Source: Adineta steineri
Lineage: Eukaryota; Rotifera; Eurotatoria; Adinetida; Adinetidae
Reading direction: 5' to 3'
DNA: 64,000 nt
NCBI GenBank assembly: GCA_905250115.1
Contig: CAJNOI010000019.1
Span: forward strand, 370,030 to 434,029
Of the stretch, positions 1-13,300 are shown in pieces. Position 1 is the first letter of the stretch. Every line of letters starts with the position of its first letter. The notes beneath the pieces are model-generated. The model saw nothing but the letters and a program-made list of their open reading frames with translations, searched no databases and was not told where the DNA came from. The translations under genes were made by a program, and so were the position numbers.

Positions 1-2344
1 CTAGTAATAAACAAATAATAAAATCCTGTCAAATTGATCCCAAATGGACAGGAAGAAAATCAAATATGATAGAAAAAAGTCTCTTTGAAGTAAAATTAAT
101 AAATCTTTATTTATTTATTCACTCACGATATTCTTTTTTTTAGCTTCTTATTCTTGTTGATATAGAATCCTATTCTTTAAAAGAATATACAATTCATACA
201 AGTAAAACTCAAGAATCATGTCCGTTAACAACTATTGAATATCTAAATGAAAAAGAAAAATCTATGGATACATCTGGGTAAATAAATTTTTTTATTTTAT
301 TTGAAAAAATACATTTTATTCTATAGACCGTTTAAATTTGAATTAAATACTCAAGAAACTATTCAATTAAATAATCAATTTCTTTCAATAAAATTTTCGA
401 AAAATGGCACATTGAATAATATCGAATATTTAAAAACGAATAAAAAATTATCCTTTCAAACAAATGTTATTCATTATGGTACAACAAAACAAGCCGATCA
501 TAATAGTGGAGCATATTTATTTTTACCTGATGGAGAAGCAAAAAATATTCCCCCTGGTCCTCATGATCTTATACGTATTCAACGTGGTCCATTAATAAGT
601 CGAGTTGATATTCTACATGAAATCTATGGATTACAATATAAATTAACAAATATAAATGGTTAAATTTAATTGCAAACAAACAAAAATATAATTTCGAATC
701 TTTTTTTTTGTTTAGGTTCGGATGATCATGTTGTTAAACTTAATGCGATAACTCATTTAAATATGAATAATGATATTGAATTAGCATTGAGATTTACAAC
801 TGGAATTGAGAATGGAAATGAATTTTTCACAGATCTTAATGGATTTCAGGTAATACGAGAAAAAGTTTTTAACAGAGTGACAATGAGAAAAGTATGTATG
901 TTATTTTGAAACAGCTGCTGATCGAGAATTTGTAATATAAATAATAGAACTAAGGTCAGATAAACATCTATAATTTATAACATTCTATATGATCCTATTA
1001 AAAGATATGCTGAGATATTTTTAGGATTTACTCGTATACATTTGATTTCAATCAAAGTATTTGTTATCAATATTTATACATGATTAAAAACGAGGAATGA
1101 TAGACTGTAGTGTTTTATCTAAATCTACTATTCTCTACTGAATCTGTTAATAAACCAAGGAAAAAAAAGGAACTGATTAATTTCCTGTAAGGAACTAACA
1201 ATAGTATTAGCTTGAACTAATTAGTTTAACATGTACTACTATTAATAACGGCGGTATATATTTTTGAATCCCGTTGAGATGCTGTTAACAACTTTTTTTC
1301 AAAAATATCTATCCTATTATTTGCTTTGAATAGCTAACGTCACTATGAGTTTTTACCTTGACAGTATTCTTTGTTTTCTATAAAATTCCCAAAGGTAATG
1401 ATTTCTAACAAATTGTTATTTCAGTATATAAAACATTTATACAATTTATCAATATTTGAATTAAATAAATCTAAGAATTTTTTCGCTTTCTTTATATAAT
1501 ATAGACAATTCGACGAAAAACTTACAGTAAATTACCATTACAAGGTAATGTTTATCCAATGCCAGCTATGGCTTATATTGAAGATGCTCAGATGAGATTT
1601 ACAATTGTATCTGGTCAACCATCTGGTGTAGCTTCTTTAAAATCTGGTAAGAATTATCATTTTTTTCGTCTTGTAATTATAAAATGTTTTATTTTCTTTG
1701 TAAGGTGTTGTCGATGTTTTTCTCGATCGACGTTTACTACAAGATGATAATCGTGGTTTAGGACAAGGTGTAACAGATAATCGAGAAATTATCAGTAGTT
1801 TTAAACTAATATTTGAACCACGTCATACTGTTGACCGAACATCATTAACAGGTTATCCAACACTTTTAGCCCATCATCATTCAACTGAACTTCTATATCC
1901 TATGCATATCTTGCAAGTAATGTCCAAATTAAATACTCAACGAAATGAACTTAATTTATTTCCGAAATCAAATTTATTTCCAAGTGATTATCATTTAGTT
2001 AATTTACGTACATTAAATGAAAATCGTGATGATTCAAAATATGGTTCATCAAAAAATATGGCATTAATTTTACGAAGATTTGCTTATGATTGTGATGGAA
2101 ATTATGATAATTTATTTCATTTTGATAAAGTAAATATTTGATTGATGGCAAAGAAAAAAAAAGTTTATTTATTTCCTTTGTTTTATTTTAGCCGACATTT
2201 GAAGATTTTTTTCAAGCAAATCAAATACAATCTGTTGAACAGACATCATTATCATTGCGACATGTACAAAATCAATTAACTGTGACATCAAAAATTGATG
2301 TGCCAATAGCTGAGATTATGACTTTTAAATTAAAAATGAAATAA
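1..2344 (+). CDS. MAN2A: Golgi alpha-mannosidase II, C-terminal part (5' truncated by window edge)
   Basis: This is a glycoside hydrolase family 38 enzyme of the Golgi that trims two mannoses from the hybrid N-glycan GlcNAcMan5GlcNAc2 before complex glycans are built. Seven exons join in frame: about 3-89, 144-277, 327-658, 716-849, 1505-1646, 1705-2129 and 2192-2344. They give about 468 residues ending in TAA. Family resemblance is strong in the post-catalytic beta domains: SGAYLFLPDG (about 508-540), then NGFQ followed across the intron by TIRRKTYSKLPLQGNVYPMP, then VDVFLDRRL with QDDNRGLGQGV (about 1705-1770). SGAYLFLPDG is typical of MAN2A1/MAN2A2 rather than lysosomal mannosidase. The N-terminal membrane anchor and catalytic domain lie upstream of this window. 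Most introns are about 50-60 nt, but intron 850-1504 is 655 nt and non-coding. The exact start of the first partial exon is uncertain. Confidence 0.88.
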
Positions 2345-3956
2345 TTTTGTTTTGTTATTAATGTTTTTGTTTTTTTTTTTTTTGTTTTTTTCCTATGTAA
2401 AAGAGTTTAGAATGCCTGAAATCTTAATACTCAAAATGGAATAGGTATTTTTTTTTCTCTATTTCTATGTGATACACATTTTTTATCTTCTGTATTAATG
2501 CATGTCGAGTTGAATAACGATAAATTTTCGTTGCTTATCGTTCACATTCTAAATACTGTTGATTTATTTCCTGGAATACAATAAATAAATGAAATATAGT
2601 GTGACCATTCTATCTAGTCAATAAGATGATGCTAAGAAGAAGAAGAAAAAAAGAAGAAGAACAAGAAAGAAAAAAAGAAGTTATTGACATATCATGAAAT
2701 GAATCTAGACAAAAATTATTTCTGTCATTCGAAGTAGAATTATTAGAATTTCTTTTTTCTTTTCCTATTAGTTCGGAGTTGTGTATGTTCGCATTTGTAT
2801 TACTTCTATTTAATAATAACTATACCGGAAAACCATACCAGGTAATAAATGACGAATATAAAAGCATTAGTAATGTCTGCACTGCATAGAATGTCGAGAG
2901 TCTGCTCAACAGACCACAATATCCGTTTGGTTATATATATTTATATATAATATATGAGATATTTAAAGTAAACCAATGCGCTGTATTTTTTTGGGAAGTT
3001 GTATATATAGATAAATAAGTAGATATATAATTATATGTATTTCCATCATTCTATAGTTATTCATCTGGCCATAAAATAATCGATCTCAGCAAAAAAAACA
3101 GACAGTAATGGTAACATTGATGACTTAGTGTCAGCAGTATCTGTGAAATGCTTGTTTCTTCGCTTCTCTTCTTCTTCTTCTTTTTTTTTTCTTTTTTTTT
3201 GCTTATTGTTTGTTCGGATTTATAGTAGAAACAAAATCGTTTTTGCTCTCCTTCAAGAAGAGTAATAATAAAATGTCTATTGAGGATGACAGAGTGAAGA
3301 GAGAAATTTTTTGTAAGTGTATGCTGCATAAAAAGAAAATATGTTGAACAGAAGTGTTTAGCAAAGAAGACGGCTCTTTTAGTAATTTGTTTATTGCATA
3401 TAACGGTAAGTCATCAGTAAAACTAGCGAGAAGAAAAAAAACGAGAAAAAAAAGAAGAAAAAAAAACTGAAGTCTTAAGATAGAAAATATATATATACAC
3501 GCAATAAAAAAAACATGACAAACGACATCAATGATAGAAGGGAAACTTAAAGGTATAATGCCGACATGAAAACTAAACGCTACTATCTTAATAGAACAAA
3601 ATAATAATAACAACATTACTAACTAAGAATAAGCGTAAGTGGCACTACTTCTTATTTTCTTTCTCTTGAAATATCAAGATGCTTGTAATCTATTAGAATG
3701 CCATCTGCTAGAAAAAATCACTTTGACCAAACCAGAGAAGAGAGTAGTGTAATATGAATCGATGATCGAGTACTATTATTTCCTTCATTTCTAATTCCTC
3801 ATATTTATTGATGATAACGAGAACGACGACAATGCTGACGAGAATAGGAACGATGATGACGATGACGACAACGAGGACGACGACTACAAATGAGAATTTC
3901 CCTATGGAAGAACTCTCACTCTTCATTATTCGTTAGCGTAAGCAAGAGTAAGAAAA

Positions 3957-3981
3957 AGAGAGAGAGAGAGGGAGAGAGAGA
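3957..3981. repeat. (GA)n microsatellite
   Basis: An almost pure GA run interrupted once by GG, inside a purine-rich stretch. Confidence 0.85.
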
Positions 3982-4234
3982 AAGGAAGACCAAGAAAAAT
4001 ACAGCTTGCTAATTTTAATATAACACGAAATTCTTCATTCCAATATCGCCGCGTGACTGAACAATCACATTGACATATCGACCTCATCGTTCAAATTATC
4101 ATTTTTTCTCTATCAAAGAATCTTCATTCTTTTGACATTACTAACTCTAAGTACCAAATTGAATAGGCAATATTCATTGAGTTGTCTTGCCTGGATGACA
4201 CTGCTACCACCGAATAAGGACAATATATAGAAAC

Positions 4235-4257
4235 ATAGATAGATAGATAGATAGATA
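4235..4257. repeat. (GATA)n microsatellite
   Basis: About five tandem GATA units in the interval before the Ly6-like gene. Confidence 0.85.
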
Positions 4258-4429
4258 TAGACAGATAGAGAAGAAGAAGAAATGAGAAGGAGAAGGAGCG
4301 GAACGCAACGCATTAGCCTCAATTTGTTGTTATGTTGATGATGACGCAGCGCGTAGAGAAAAAAAAGAAAAGAACAACGGAAATAACAAATATAAGATAG
4401 TAGTTTAGTCCAAATTCACAGTAGTAAGA

Positions 4430-4450
4430 ATGATGATGATGATGATGATG
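4430..4450. repeat. (GAT)n microsatellite
   Basis: Seven tandem GAT units. Confidence 0.85.
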
Positions 4451-4758
4451 GTTTTTACCAATTCTTTGTCGTTCATACAATAAAAACAACGACTACAAGG
4501 TCGATCATCAGACATAGAGTAGGTATACATATATAATATATCCAATATCTTTCGTATACGATTACAAATCCATTGTTTATTGATCTTATTAATTTGTATT
4601 TTGCCTATCCTTCCTTTACCTTTTTTATAGTTTTTTTTATAGATAGATAGATATATACTCTTGATTCATCTATTATTATCATTATGAATTAAAATAATAC
4701 AATAGATATATTCTATCTTCTTCTATGTATTAGTCATGTTACCAAATGGTAGTACAAG

Positions 4759-5280
4759 ATGAAATTGGTATGTATAACCTTTAAATGATCTTATTAATGA
4801 TATTTATCTGTTAAAATTTAATAGCTATCTAGTATTTATCTATCGATATTTATTCATCAATTACGAACAATACTTGTTGTCGTAGCAAAAGAAACATGTA
4901 CAATGGCAAAATTTGTTTGTTATCATTGTGATTCACGTGTTGATGATTATTGTGGTGATCCATTTAAAGTTAATCGTGCTAATCGAACAGTTGAATGTTC
5001 GGATTATTGCGTAAAATTTTTTCATTTCGATAACATATCAACAAATCAAACATTTATACGACGTGGTTGTTTAACTGATTATTTTCTATATCGTTTATCA
5101 AAAATCGATGTTTGTTATCGACATACAACTGGATCAAATTTTACAATTGGACGGTTTTGTATGTGTGCCAAAGAAATGTGTAATCGAGCTTCATTTGATA
5201 AAACTACTTCATCTTATTTTATTATTCTTATTATTTTTCAACTGATAATATTAATTGGACTTAAAAGGATATTCTCCTAG
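4759..5280 (+). CDS. Ly6/uPAR three-finger surface protein (quiver/sleepless-like)
   Basis: I predict two exons: 4759-4767 (only Met-Lys-Leu) and 4825-5280, joined in phase 0 over a 57 nt intron, giving about 154 residues. The joined N terminus is a hydrophobic, signal-peptide-like stretch. Mature sequence begins near CYHCDSRVDDYC and runs through about ten cysteines to the C-terminal CAKEMCN, the CN ending typical of Ly6/three-finger folds. Asn-x-Ser/Thr sites (NRT, NQT, NFT) suggest glycosylation. A hydrophobic C-terminal tail (YFIILIIFQLIILIGL) fits a GPI-attachment signal or a membrane anchor. Relatives act at the cell surface, for example on ion channels or receptors; the partner here is unknown. 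If the tiny first exon is wrong, translation could start at 4903, but that would lose the signal peptide. Confidence 0.7.
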
Positions 5281-6338
5281 TATTAACATACCTTTTTTTT
5301 CTCTCTTTCTTTCTTTCTTTCTGTATTTGTGTCTATTGTTCTTATGCATGCATGTATTTTCTTCTTCTTCTATTTCTAATATGAATGTAAACATATATAC
5401 ATTGTCTCATGGCGAGACAAGTGTGGACAATAAGATTTTACATGTGCGCATTAGTTCACCTTTACTTGTTTCGTAAATCTCGATCTATTTAATTAAGAGT
5501 TAAACTGTCACATAATGGAATATTACGGAGTAAAATGACAGTCTACTGTTTTTTTGTATTCGATTTGACTCTTGTTGTTTTTCTGTTTTCTTTTTTTTCT
5601 ATTCGCAGCATGAAATCAGAATGGTAGTTATCGTAATTACTAGTATTTCATAGTATTCATTTTTTTTTCTTTCTTAACATTGTTGTTTCACGAAAACGTT
5701 AACAGCATCATCATCGATAACTGAAGACTGCATACATAATGTGCTTCATTTCTTTACCTTCCGAAAAAAAAAGAAGAGAAAGAAAAGAAGAAGAAAAAAA
5801 AAACACCGACGAAAACTGCGCATAAATCGGTGTACATCCGGCCTCGCCCAAGATACACGAAAAGAACAAAAAGAAAGTGACATAGAGAAAGGGGGAGAGA
5901 GAGAGAAAGAAAATACAAAAAAAAAAAAGAAAAAGGTGAATATAGAAACGGAAGGATGATGAATTTAAGTTTCGTTGAGTGAGGGACATTAACAACAGAA
6001 GGATGAGATGATTAGTTAGGTTTTTTTTCTCTATCGTTACATCATTTTATTTTCCTTGAAATTCTTTGTTCGTCAAGGTTGATAAGAAATTTATTCTTAC
6101 TACTGTATCTATTTTCAAATACACACACACTTAATATAAGTGACGAACTATGAAATATAAAACATCATCATAAAAATACGAAACGAAAGAAAAAAATACG
6201 GTAGGTTATTATTATGATTTCTTATCATTTGTTTTCGTTTCAAATACTCCTATCAATTTAATTAAATAAGATATCGATAGCTTTTTTTCTCGTATAAATT
6301 TCCTAATCCAACAAAAAAAACGGCAGTATGCTAAAAAC
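5281..6338. other. Gene-free interval between Ly6-like gene and MIOX
   Basis: It contains CTTT-type repeats (about 5297-5320), an A-rich purine tract (about 5765-5800 and 5885-5935) and ordinary AT-rich sequence. Reading frames at 5711-5995 on both strands are translations of the purine/pyrimidine tract. I see no supportable gene. Confidence 0.55.
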
Positions 6339-7233
6339 ATGCTACAAACAAAAGATCCAACAAATTTTCGAGTATATGTCGAACAACCAACAAAAGATGA
6401 TGGTATTATTGCTCAACGAGTATTTAATACCTATAAACAAATGCATACGCATCAATGTGTCGATTTTGTTCGAAAACAATATGATCGTTGGTTAAAATTT
6501 GATCATACACGTTTACCAATGTATGAAGTTTTGGAAAAATTAAATGCAGTTGTTGATGAAAGTGATCCGGATGTTGATGTACCAAATATCTATCACGCAT
6601 TTCAAACAGCTGAAGGTCTACGTAAAGAATATCCGGATCAAGATTGGCTTCATTTAACTGGTCTTATACATGATTGTGGAAAATTTTTAGCTCTCTATGA
6701 TGAACCACAATGGTGTGTTGTTGGCGATACATTTCCTGTTGGTTGTCAATTTAGCGATAAAATTGTTTATCGTACATCAACATATGAAAATAATCCTGAT
6801 TTAAATGATGATATATATTCAACTAAATATGGCATGTACTCGCCAAATTGTGGTCTTGAAAAATGTATGATGTCATGGGGACATGATGAATATCTTTATC
6901 GGGTTTTGAAGAATCATTCAACATGTACATTACCTGATGAAGCTTTATATATCATACGATATCATTCATTTTATCCTTGGTAGGAGTTTTACTTTTTTTG
7001 ATTTGTGTAAGGTTCTTTATTTCTAATATTTTTATTAATCTTTTAGGCATACAGGCAATGATTATATGTATTTATGTAATGAAAAAGATCTTGATATGTT
7101 AGAATGGGTTCGTCGTTTTCAAAAATTTGATTTATATACAAAAGATGATCATGATTTACCAAATATTGATGAACTTAAACCATATTATTTATCATTAATT
7201 GATAAATATATTCCAGGCATTCTTGCTTGGTAA
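6339..7233 (+). CDS. MIOX: Inositol oxygenase (myo-inositol oxygenase)
   Basis: A cytosolic non-haem di-iron enzyme that uses O2 to cleave myo-inositol to D-glucuronate, the first committed step of inositol catabolism. Two exons, 6339-6979 and 7047-7233, join inside the Trp codon of FYPWHTG and give 275 residues, close to the roughly 285 of mammalian MIOX. It has an HD-domain fold. The known iron ligands are all visible by alignment to the mammalian enzyme: His86 in YHAFQTAEG, His111-Asp112 in LIHDCGK, His182 in WGHDEY, His209 in YHSFYPW and Asp242 in KFDLYTK. The substrate-loop motif VVGDTFPVGC (about 127-136) is intact, and the C terminus (DKYIPGILAW) matches the family. The gene looks complete and functional. 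Confidence 0.97.
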
Positions 7234-7523
7234 AACGTATTTAATTTTTACTATGATTTTCAATAATTTATTTTGATTAATTCTTCAAAGAAATAAATAA
7301 TCAAGAAAAAGAAGAAAAAAATACTTCTGAAGAGAAAACAGTTTCGTTTAACTTCTTTTTATTCGTACCTAGATTTTTTTTTCTCTATTTACTCACATAT
7401 ATATATATATGTATACATATTACGCGCATTTGAGTGCCTTTACACTTCATTTTCGACATATTTTGCATGATGAAGCCATGAAATATCGTCTTTTTTTTTG
7501 TTGTTTTCTTTTCAGAAGATAGA

Positions 7524-10380
7524 ATGCATCATCGGTATGGAAGTAATCTTAGTAATTCATCAATATCATCATCTACTCATGGAATGTTTTTGGGTACAGC
7601 AAGAGAAAAACGTGAAAAATTATTAAGAAAAGCATATTTAAATCAACAACGAAATGGCATATTAGCAGGTTGGCAACCGCATACACCTTCTTCACAGTCA
7701 ATTATTGACACATACCCATCAGAATTTGCGTACTATCGTCACCATCAAAATTCTCGTACACATAGTGTTGATAGTATTTCATCGTCAACAAGTGCAACAA
7801 CAGCACCTATTCCAACAAGTGAACATCATATACCACGTACATCAAGTCAAGCAAGTCTTAATCTTCATCGTGCAAGTCCTTGTCCATCGGAAATGTCATT
7901 TTCTTATTCAAATCCAAAGTATTTTGTTCGAACAGCACTTTTTTCTCCTCAATCAACATTAACAAATAGAGGACCATTACATTACGAAAATGTTCTTGTA
8001 AGTTATTTGAAAACTTTTCTTTTATTCAATCTGTTATATAAAATTTTCAATCTATAGCAATCATCATTATTAGAAGGTAAACAACGACTAGGTTCAAATA
8101 ATGATGAAATAACATTTCGATCACCAACACCTGGACCAGATTTTTCTACCATTCATAGTGATTCAATCACCCTTGATGAATTAATCAATCGAATAACTCC
8201 AACATCAACAAGTACACCTGAGGTAATAAATTTATTTGAAAGAAAAGAAAGAAATCTATATCTATTATCAAAATAATTGCTTTTTTTTCTTCTTTATTTA
8301 GATAACATTTCTTTATCCAGCACTTCTCTCTTGTCGAACACATATTACTCCAACATTATTATTTAATAGAATAGCTCGAACTATTTTTAGTAATTTAACA
8401 TCTATTTCACAGGTATATATTGATTATTTTATGGGTATAATATATAAATAATATATTTTATTAATAGGAACAACGAACTAATTTACTTCTTAATTATCTT
8501 TCGATGTTGATTCATTGGACAAAAACATTTTCATATGATTTTCGTACACCATCATTAATCAATCAACTTGAATGTGTAACAAATCAAATTGTTAAACTTG
8601 ATCCAATGTTTGGACCTAATGTTAAATTACTTTTATCGGATATTATGGCAAAAGTAAATAATAGAAAAAAACAAAATTTAATTATAATATTTTCTTCTAT
8701 TTATCTAGCTCAATGTTCTTGATCGATATGAACAATATTTACAATTAGTTGATAGCGAAATATCAAATCGATTATCAACATCTGCATTAACAGTTAGTTT
8801 TTCATTTTGTTTTTCTTTTGAAAGAAGTTCACTTTCTTATTATATAAATAGACTGATATTTATGAACAATGTCCATGTCCAAAAGAATTTGCACATCAAT
8901 TGACACATATTGAATTAGTATGTTTATAGATCTGAAATAGATAACTTTGTTTTGGTTTTAAACAAAGTTTTCAATTCAATTTTTTTTCTAGGATAGACTT
9001 AAAGCAATTGGAGCAGAAGAATTTATACATATGCGTTCATCAGATTCCGCATCATCACCAACAGATTCTGATTCAAAAAAATCTTCTACACAATCTTGGA
9101 CATATTGTCTTGAAGCATATATTAATTGGAGTAATCGTTTATCTTCTTTTGTAACAACAGAAATAATTAAACATTTAAAACGACATATTCGTGTTAAACT
9201 TCTGAATTACTTCATTGATGCTGCACTTGAATGTTTTAATACAGGAAATTTTAATTCTATGATGGGAATCATAGGTAATAATTTTAAATACATATATATA
9301 TTAATAAAACTTTTAGTAATATTATTATAATTTGAAAAAAATATGTTGATAATCTCTATATCTCATGAGAGACAAGTTTCGTTTACATGCCTGTCATTCT
9401 CTAGAGAACGAACGGCAAAAAGAATTAAATCCTTATTAACATTTATGTTTTATTTCAAACTCAAGGAAAAATGTGTCTCTAAAGATATGGCTTGTTTCGA
9501 TTATTTATCCTTTTGTCCTTTAAAAAAAATACAATTGATGATGTTTAATTACTTAGTCTTTTTAATACTTCCTATCACAATCAAAATTCCTTAATTAAAA
9601 TAAATCTATTGTGTTTCATTTAATCTAGGTGGCCTTAATATGTTACCTGTTAAACGTTTAAAAAAAACGGTAAATTATTTTTAATTATTCTATTAAAACA
9701 TAATTTAAATTTTAGTGGAGTAAAGCAAATCGTGCTAAATTAGATACATTAGAAAAATATATGAATCCAAGTAAAAACTTTTGTATATATCGATCAATTA
9801 TAAAAGCTGCAATGCAAAGAGCAGAAAAACATCAATGGCAATCTGGAATGGTAAGAAAAATTTGTTTTTCTTACTCGATGATAAATATCATACTAATTTT
9901 TTATTTTTCCAAGGTTATCATACCATTTTTAAGCATCTTTTTACGTGATGTTTATTTTATTAAAGTTCGTTCATCTGATTTAATTACGACTGATAATGGT
10001 CAAGAAGAACTTAATCTTAAAGTAAAATTTTCTTCATTTATTAATATAAAATAAAGTTTAATTGTTTTCGTTAGAAATTTTATATTCTAGCTCGATTTAT
10101 TTCCGAAGAATTTATGAGATGTAAATCAAGCAAAGTAAGATATTTGTTTTAAAAAAAATATTTCTTAAATAAGAATTTCTAGTGTTCATTTGCTCGTTAT
10201 GAAAGCATTATTAATTATGTTGTGACTAGTCCTGTATTTAGTGAAGATTGTATGATTTTGTTTTTTTATTATGATTAGATTTTCTAAATGAAATCATTTT
10301 TAGCTTTAATGGCTGCTAGTTTTGAATGTGAACCACCTGAAACAGATAATGATCGTGATCAACTTCGATCATTAAAGTAA
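7524..10380 (+). CDS. RASGEF1: Ras-GEF domain-containing family member 1 homologue
   Basis: A guanine-nucleotide exchange factor of the RASGEF1A/B/C family; vertebrate members activate Rap2-type small GTPases. Thirteen exons join with consistent phases: 7524-7997, 8058-8222, 8302-8412, 8468-8653, 8709-8792, 8852-8917, 8992-9274, 9629-9669, 9716-9850, 9914-10021, 10075-10134, 10183-10249 and 10304-10380, giving 618 residues. Residues 1 to about 190 are Ser/Thr/Gln-rich and probably disordered. About 200-330 resemble the RasGEF N-terminal domain (IHWTKTFSYDFRTP). The catalytic CDC25 domain starts at AHQLTHIELDRL and includes FIDAALECFNTGNFNSMMGI, MLPVKRLKKTWSK and PVFSEDSLMAASFE, all close to vertebrate RASGEF1. 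It is longer than the roughly 480-residue mammalian proteins because of the N-terminal extension. Confidence 0.93.
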
Positions 10381-13300
10381 AGATTTTTTGATTATAAAAT
10401 TCAAACTATTATTAAATTTGTTTTTTTTAGAACAAAATTAGGCTTTTAATTTTTGTATTCATGAAAAAATTTGTTGATAGTAAAAATAATTGACATATTT
10501 TGTTTTTAATTTCAATGACAATGTAACGAGTGATTGACTATGATGAAATATACATATATGTATATTGTTTTTATTTTATTTTGTCTTGTTTATATGAAAG
10601 ATTTTATTTGAAGAAAAAAAAAAGAATTTAAAAATTTATTGATGATGTAATACGAAACTGGACTAAGGATGGATTTCTATGTGAAGTTAATTGATTTTAT
10701 GTAGGAATGATTAACTTGATTGACCTATGTAATGACTAAATCATGGTATTAAATAAGATTAGTATAACTTTAATTTATGAATATTTTATTCCTGTCTTAC
10801 ATAATAACAAACTAATTCTGATATAGAGGCTAATCAGTTTTATCTTGTGAATATTAAATGTTATTCTATAAAGTAAATAAGAAATGTATCGAATTACATT
10901 TTTATCATATATATTATATAATTTCAATTGTTTTCTTTTTAATACATTTTATCACATTGTCTAAATGCACTCGAAAAGTACTTTGAATTATTTTTGAGAT
11001 AAAGTATACTCTTTTAGTTAAAATAACTTGTTTACTTTTAGTAATGATACATTATCTTATATGTTTTTTAAAGTAATAGATGCTATTATACACTTGTCTG
11101 TTTAAATATCATTTTATATTTACTAAGAATCGTAGGACTATTGTGAGAAATATAAAAGTCGAATGAATTGATTTACATTCATCAAGTGCAATAGCACATT
11201 GATTGATTTTATTTAATCAATGAAAAACAATCTTGAATGATTAAATTTTCTTAGACTCGAAACTAACGAGGGAATATATTCAAGTATTGAACTTTGATCA
11301 GATTGACATTTTACCTATATATATAGAACTCGGTGAGACATGAAAGCTTAAAAGAGCTCAAGTTCATGACCTATTCTTATGAAGTTACGATCATTTGACT
11401 GAATTCTCGATCTTAGACAAGACATTTACAAAAAAAAGAAATAACAACAGGTCTTTTCACCACTACTTGGCTTTTCAAAAAAACTTTATCATTTTTCTTT
11501 AACTCACATCCATTGTCTGAAGTCAAAAATTCAGTAAAACTGTCATGTCGTCACAAAAACAAGTCATAGTCGTCAACTCTTTCAATTTTTCACTAATCTC
11601 ACCTGGCCTTGCATATATACAAGATAAGATTCTAATTACCATCCGACACTTGAATATATTCATATGATAGACTCACAAATGATTCATTCATATCATTATT
11701 CATATATTCAAATTCATTTGTTTAACAATTAGTTAAAAGAAATTTGTTATTTCATAAGTGGATATATTTTACAACAGAGAAATAATAATAATTAGCATTG
11801 ATTGTAATTTTTCTCATTGGCAAATGGAAAATATTTTTCTAAAATTAGAAATCATTATCTTGAATGCGAAAAATAATCAACAACGATTTATATCGCACAA
11901 TTTATTAAAGAGCATACGAGGGTTTGTAAAAACGTGTTTGAATATATATTTAAGAAGTGTGATGGTGAGCCATTCATGCTGATTAATAAACTTTCAGAAC
12001 TGTAAAATTGATAATCTCACGTAAAAAACAGCGTTTCTGGCATGTTATTAATCAGCATGAATGGTTCATCATTACAATTCTTGAATGTATGTTAAAACGC
12101 GTTTTTCTCAAATTGTTGTATGTCTGGATAAATGTAAAAGCACTAAACAAAATTAGAAAATTCATTCCTTGATTATTCATATCTAGGGTAACACTCTCAA
12201 TTAAGAAATAATATTCCACAACAAATTCAAAAGATTAAAAGCTGTTTTCTTCCATATAAATTCTTAATGATTATTTTTACATCTTTTTGTTTGATCTATT
12301 TATTAAGTGTAAAATATCAATTATTTAAGGTGAAGTCGAGGACATAGGATTTTTTCGATAAAGATTAAACGAAAATTTTGAGTAATCGTTCGAAAAAGTA
12401 AGATTATGTAACGCAGAGATATAAGTTAATATTGAACATATACGCTTCTATAATTCAATTGTTCACTGAAAGCCTCAATGGAAGAAATGATGCTAGTAGT
12501 TAATTAATATCGGAAAAGACATAAAAATAAATATTGCCAACTACATTTCATAATGGAAAAGTCTATTAAAGATGAACGTTGTTTGAATAATAATAATGTA
12601 TTTTATTCCGACGTAGATCATTAATTAAATCAAATATTTTTATGGTTTAGTATTGAAAATATTGCGTATTAATGCAAAGAGATATATTGAATTAACTTGA
12701 AATGAAATTCCGCCTTATTAATCACATATTTATTAAATATGTACGCATTTATGATACAATTCAAGCAAAACTTATTCCTAACAAATATTTACGAACTATC
12801 AAAGCTCTTGCTCATCATTATATTGAAAAATAAATAATTCGAAAATGATTGTATTATTAAAAAAGATGACGTTTTTAAACTTATCATTTATATAAATATC
12901 GTTGATTTCTTCTATCATCTATTTATTTTTCTTATTGGTATTCTACTCTCTATTGCGTTACTAATTCTTTCTATTTCCATATTTACCATCAACATGAATT
13001 GATTTCATACTAAATAAAACATCGATTGTGTTAAACCAGCTTCAATTTCTTCTACGATACCGTATTAATAAAAAATTGTACATTTTACTGAATCAACTAA
13101 TATAGTTTCATATTTCCAATTGTACTTATCTAACTTTTTCAAATATAAATAGAAAAAAAATCGATAATAATACCATCTAATTTGGAAATGTCTGTCTTAT
13201 TTCTCTTGAGAGACAACTGTTCTCGAAGATGTCATTGATTATATTAAGTTGCAATCTAAATATAATCATCTCATATTTCATATTTATTTATCACTAATTT

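Larger units (their letters stand above)
2345..4758. other. Gene-free interval with microsatellites
   Basis: I find no convincing gene here. It holds the 3' flank of the mannosidase gene and low-complexity sequence: A-rich runs with GAA near 2640-2680, a GA tract at 3957-3981, GATA repeats at 4235-4257 and GAT repeats at 4430-4450. The minus-strand reading frames between 3057 and 4322 translate to Leu/Phe/Ser/Val-rich strings made by these repeats and resemble no protein. Confidence 0.6.

Noticed and set aside
1258-1308. Perfect 11-bp hairpin (ATATTTTTGAA and its complement) in the long mannosidase intron.
   Set aside because: Short, AT-rich stems of this kind are expected by chance in this composition. 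No terminal repeats or target duplication were found to mark a transposon.
3057-3926. Several minus-strand open frames rich in Leu, Phe, Ser and Val.
   Set aside because: They translate purine-rich microsatellite DNA, overlap each other in different frames, and lack any recognisable domain.
11758-11982. 74-residue plus-strand frame in the gene-poor interval.
   Set aside because: It overlaps the inverted repeat, has an Ile/Asn-rich composition and no domain or splice partner.
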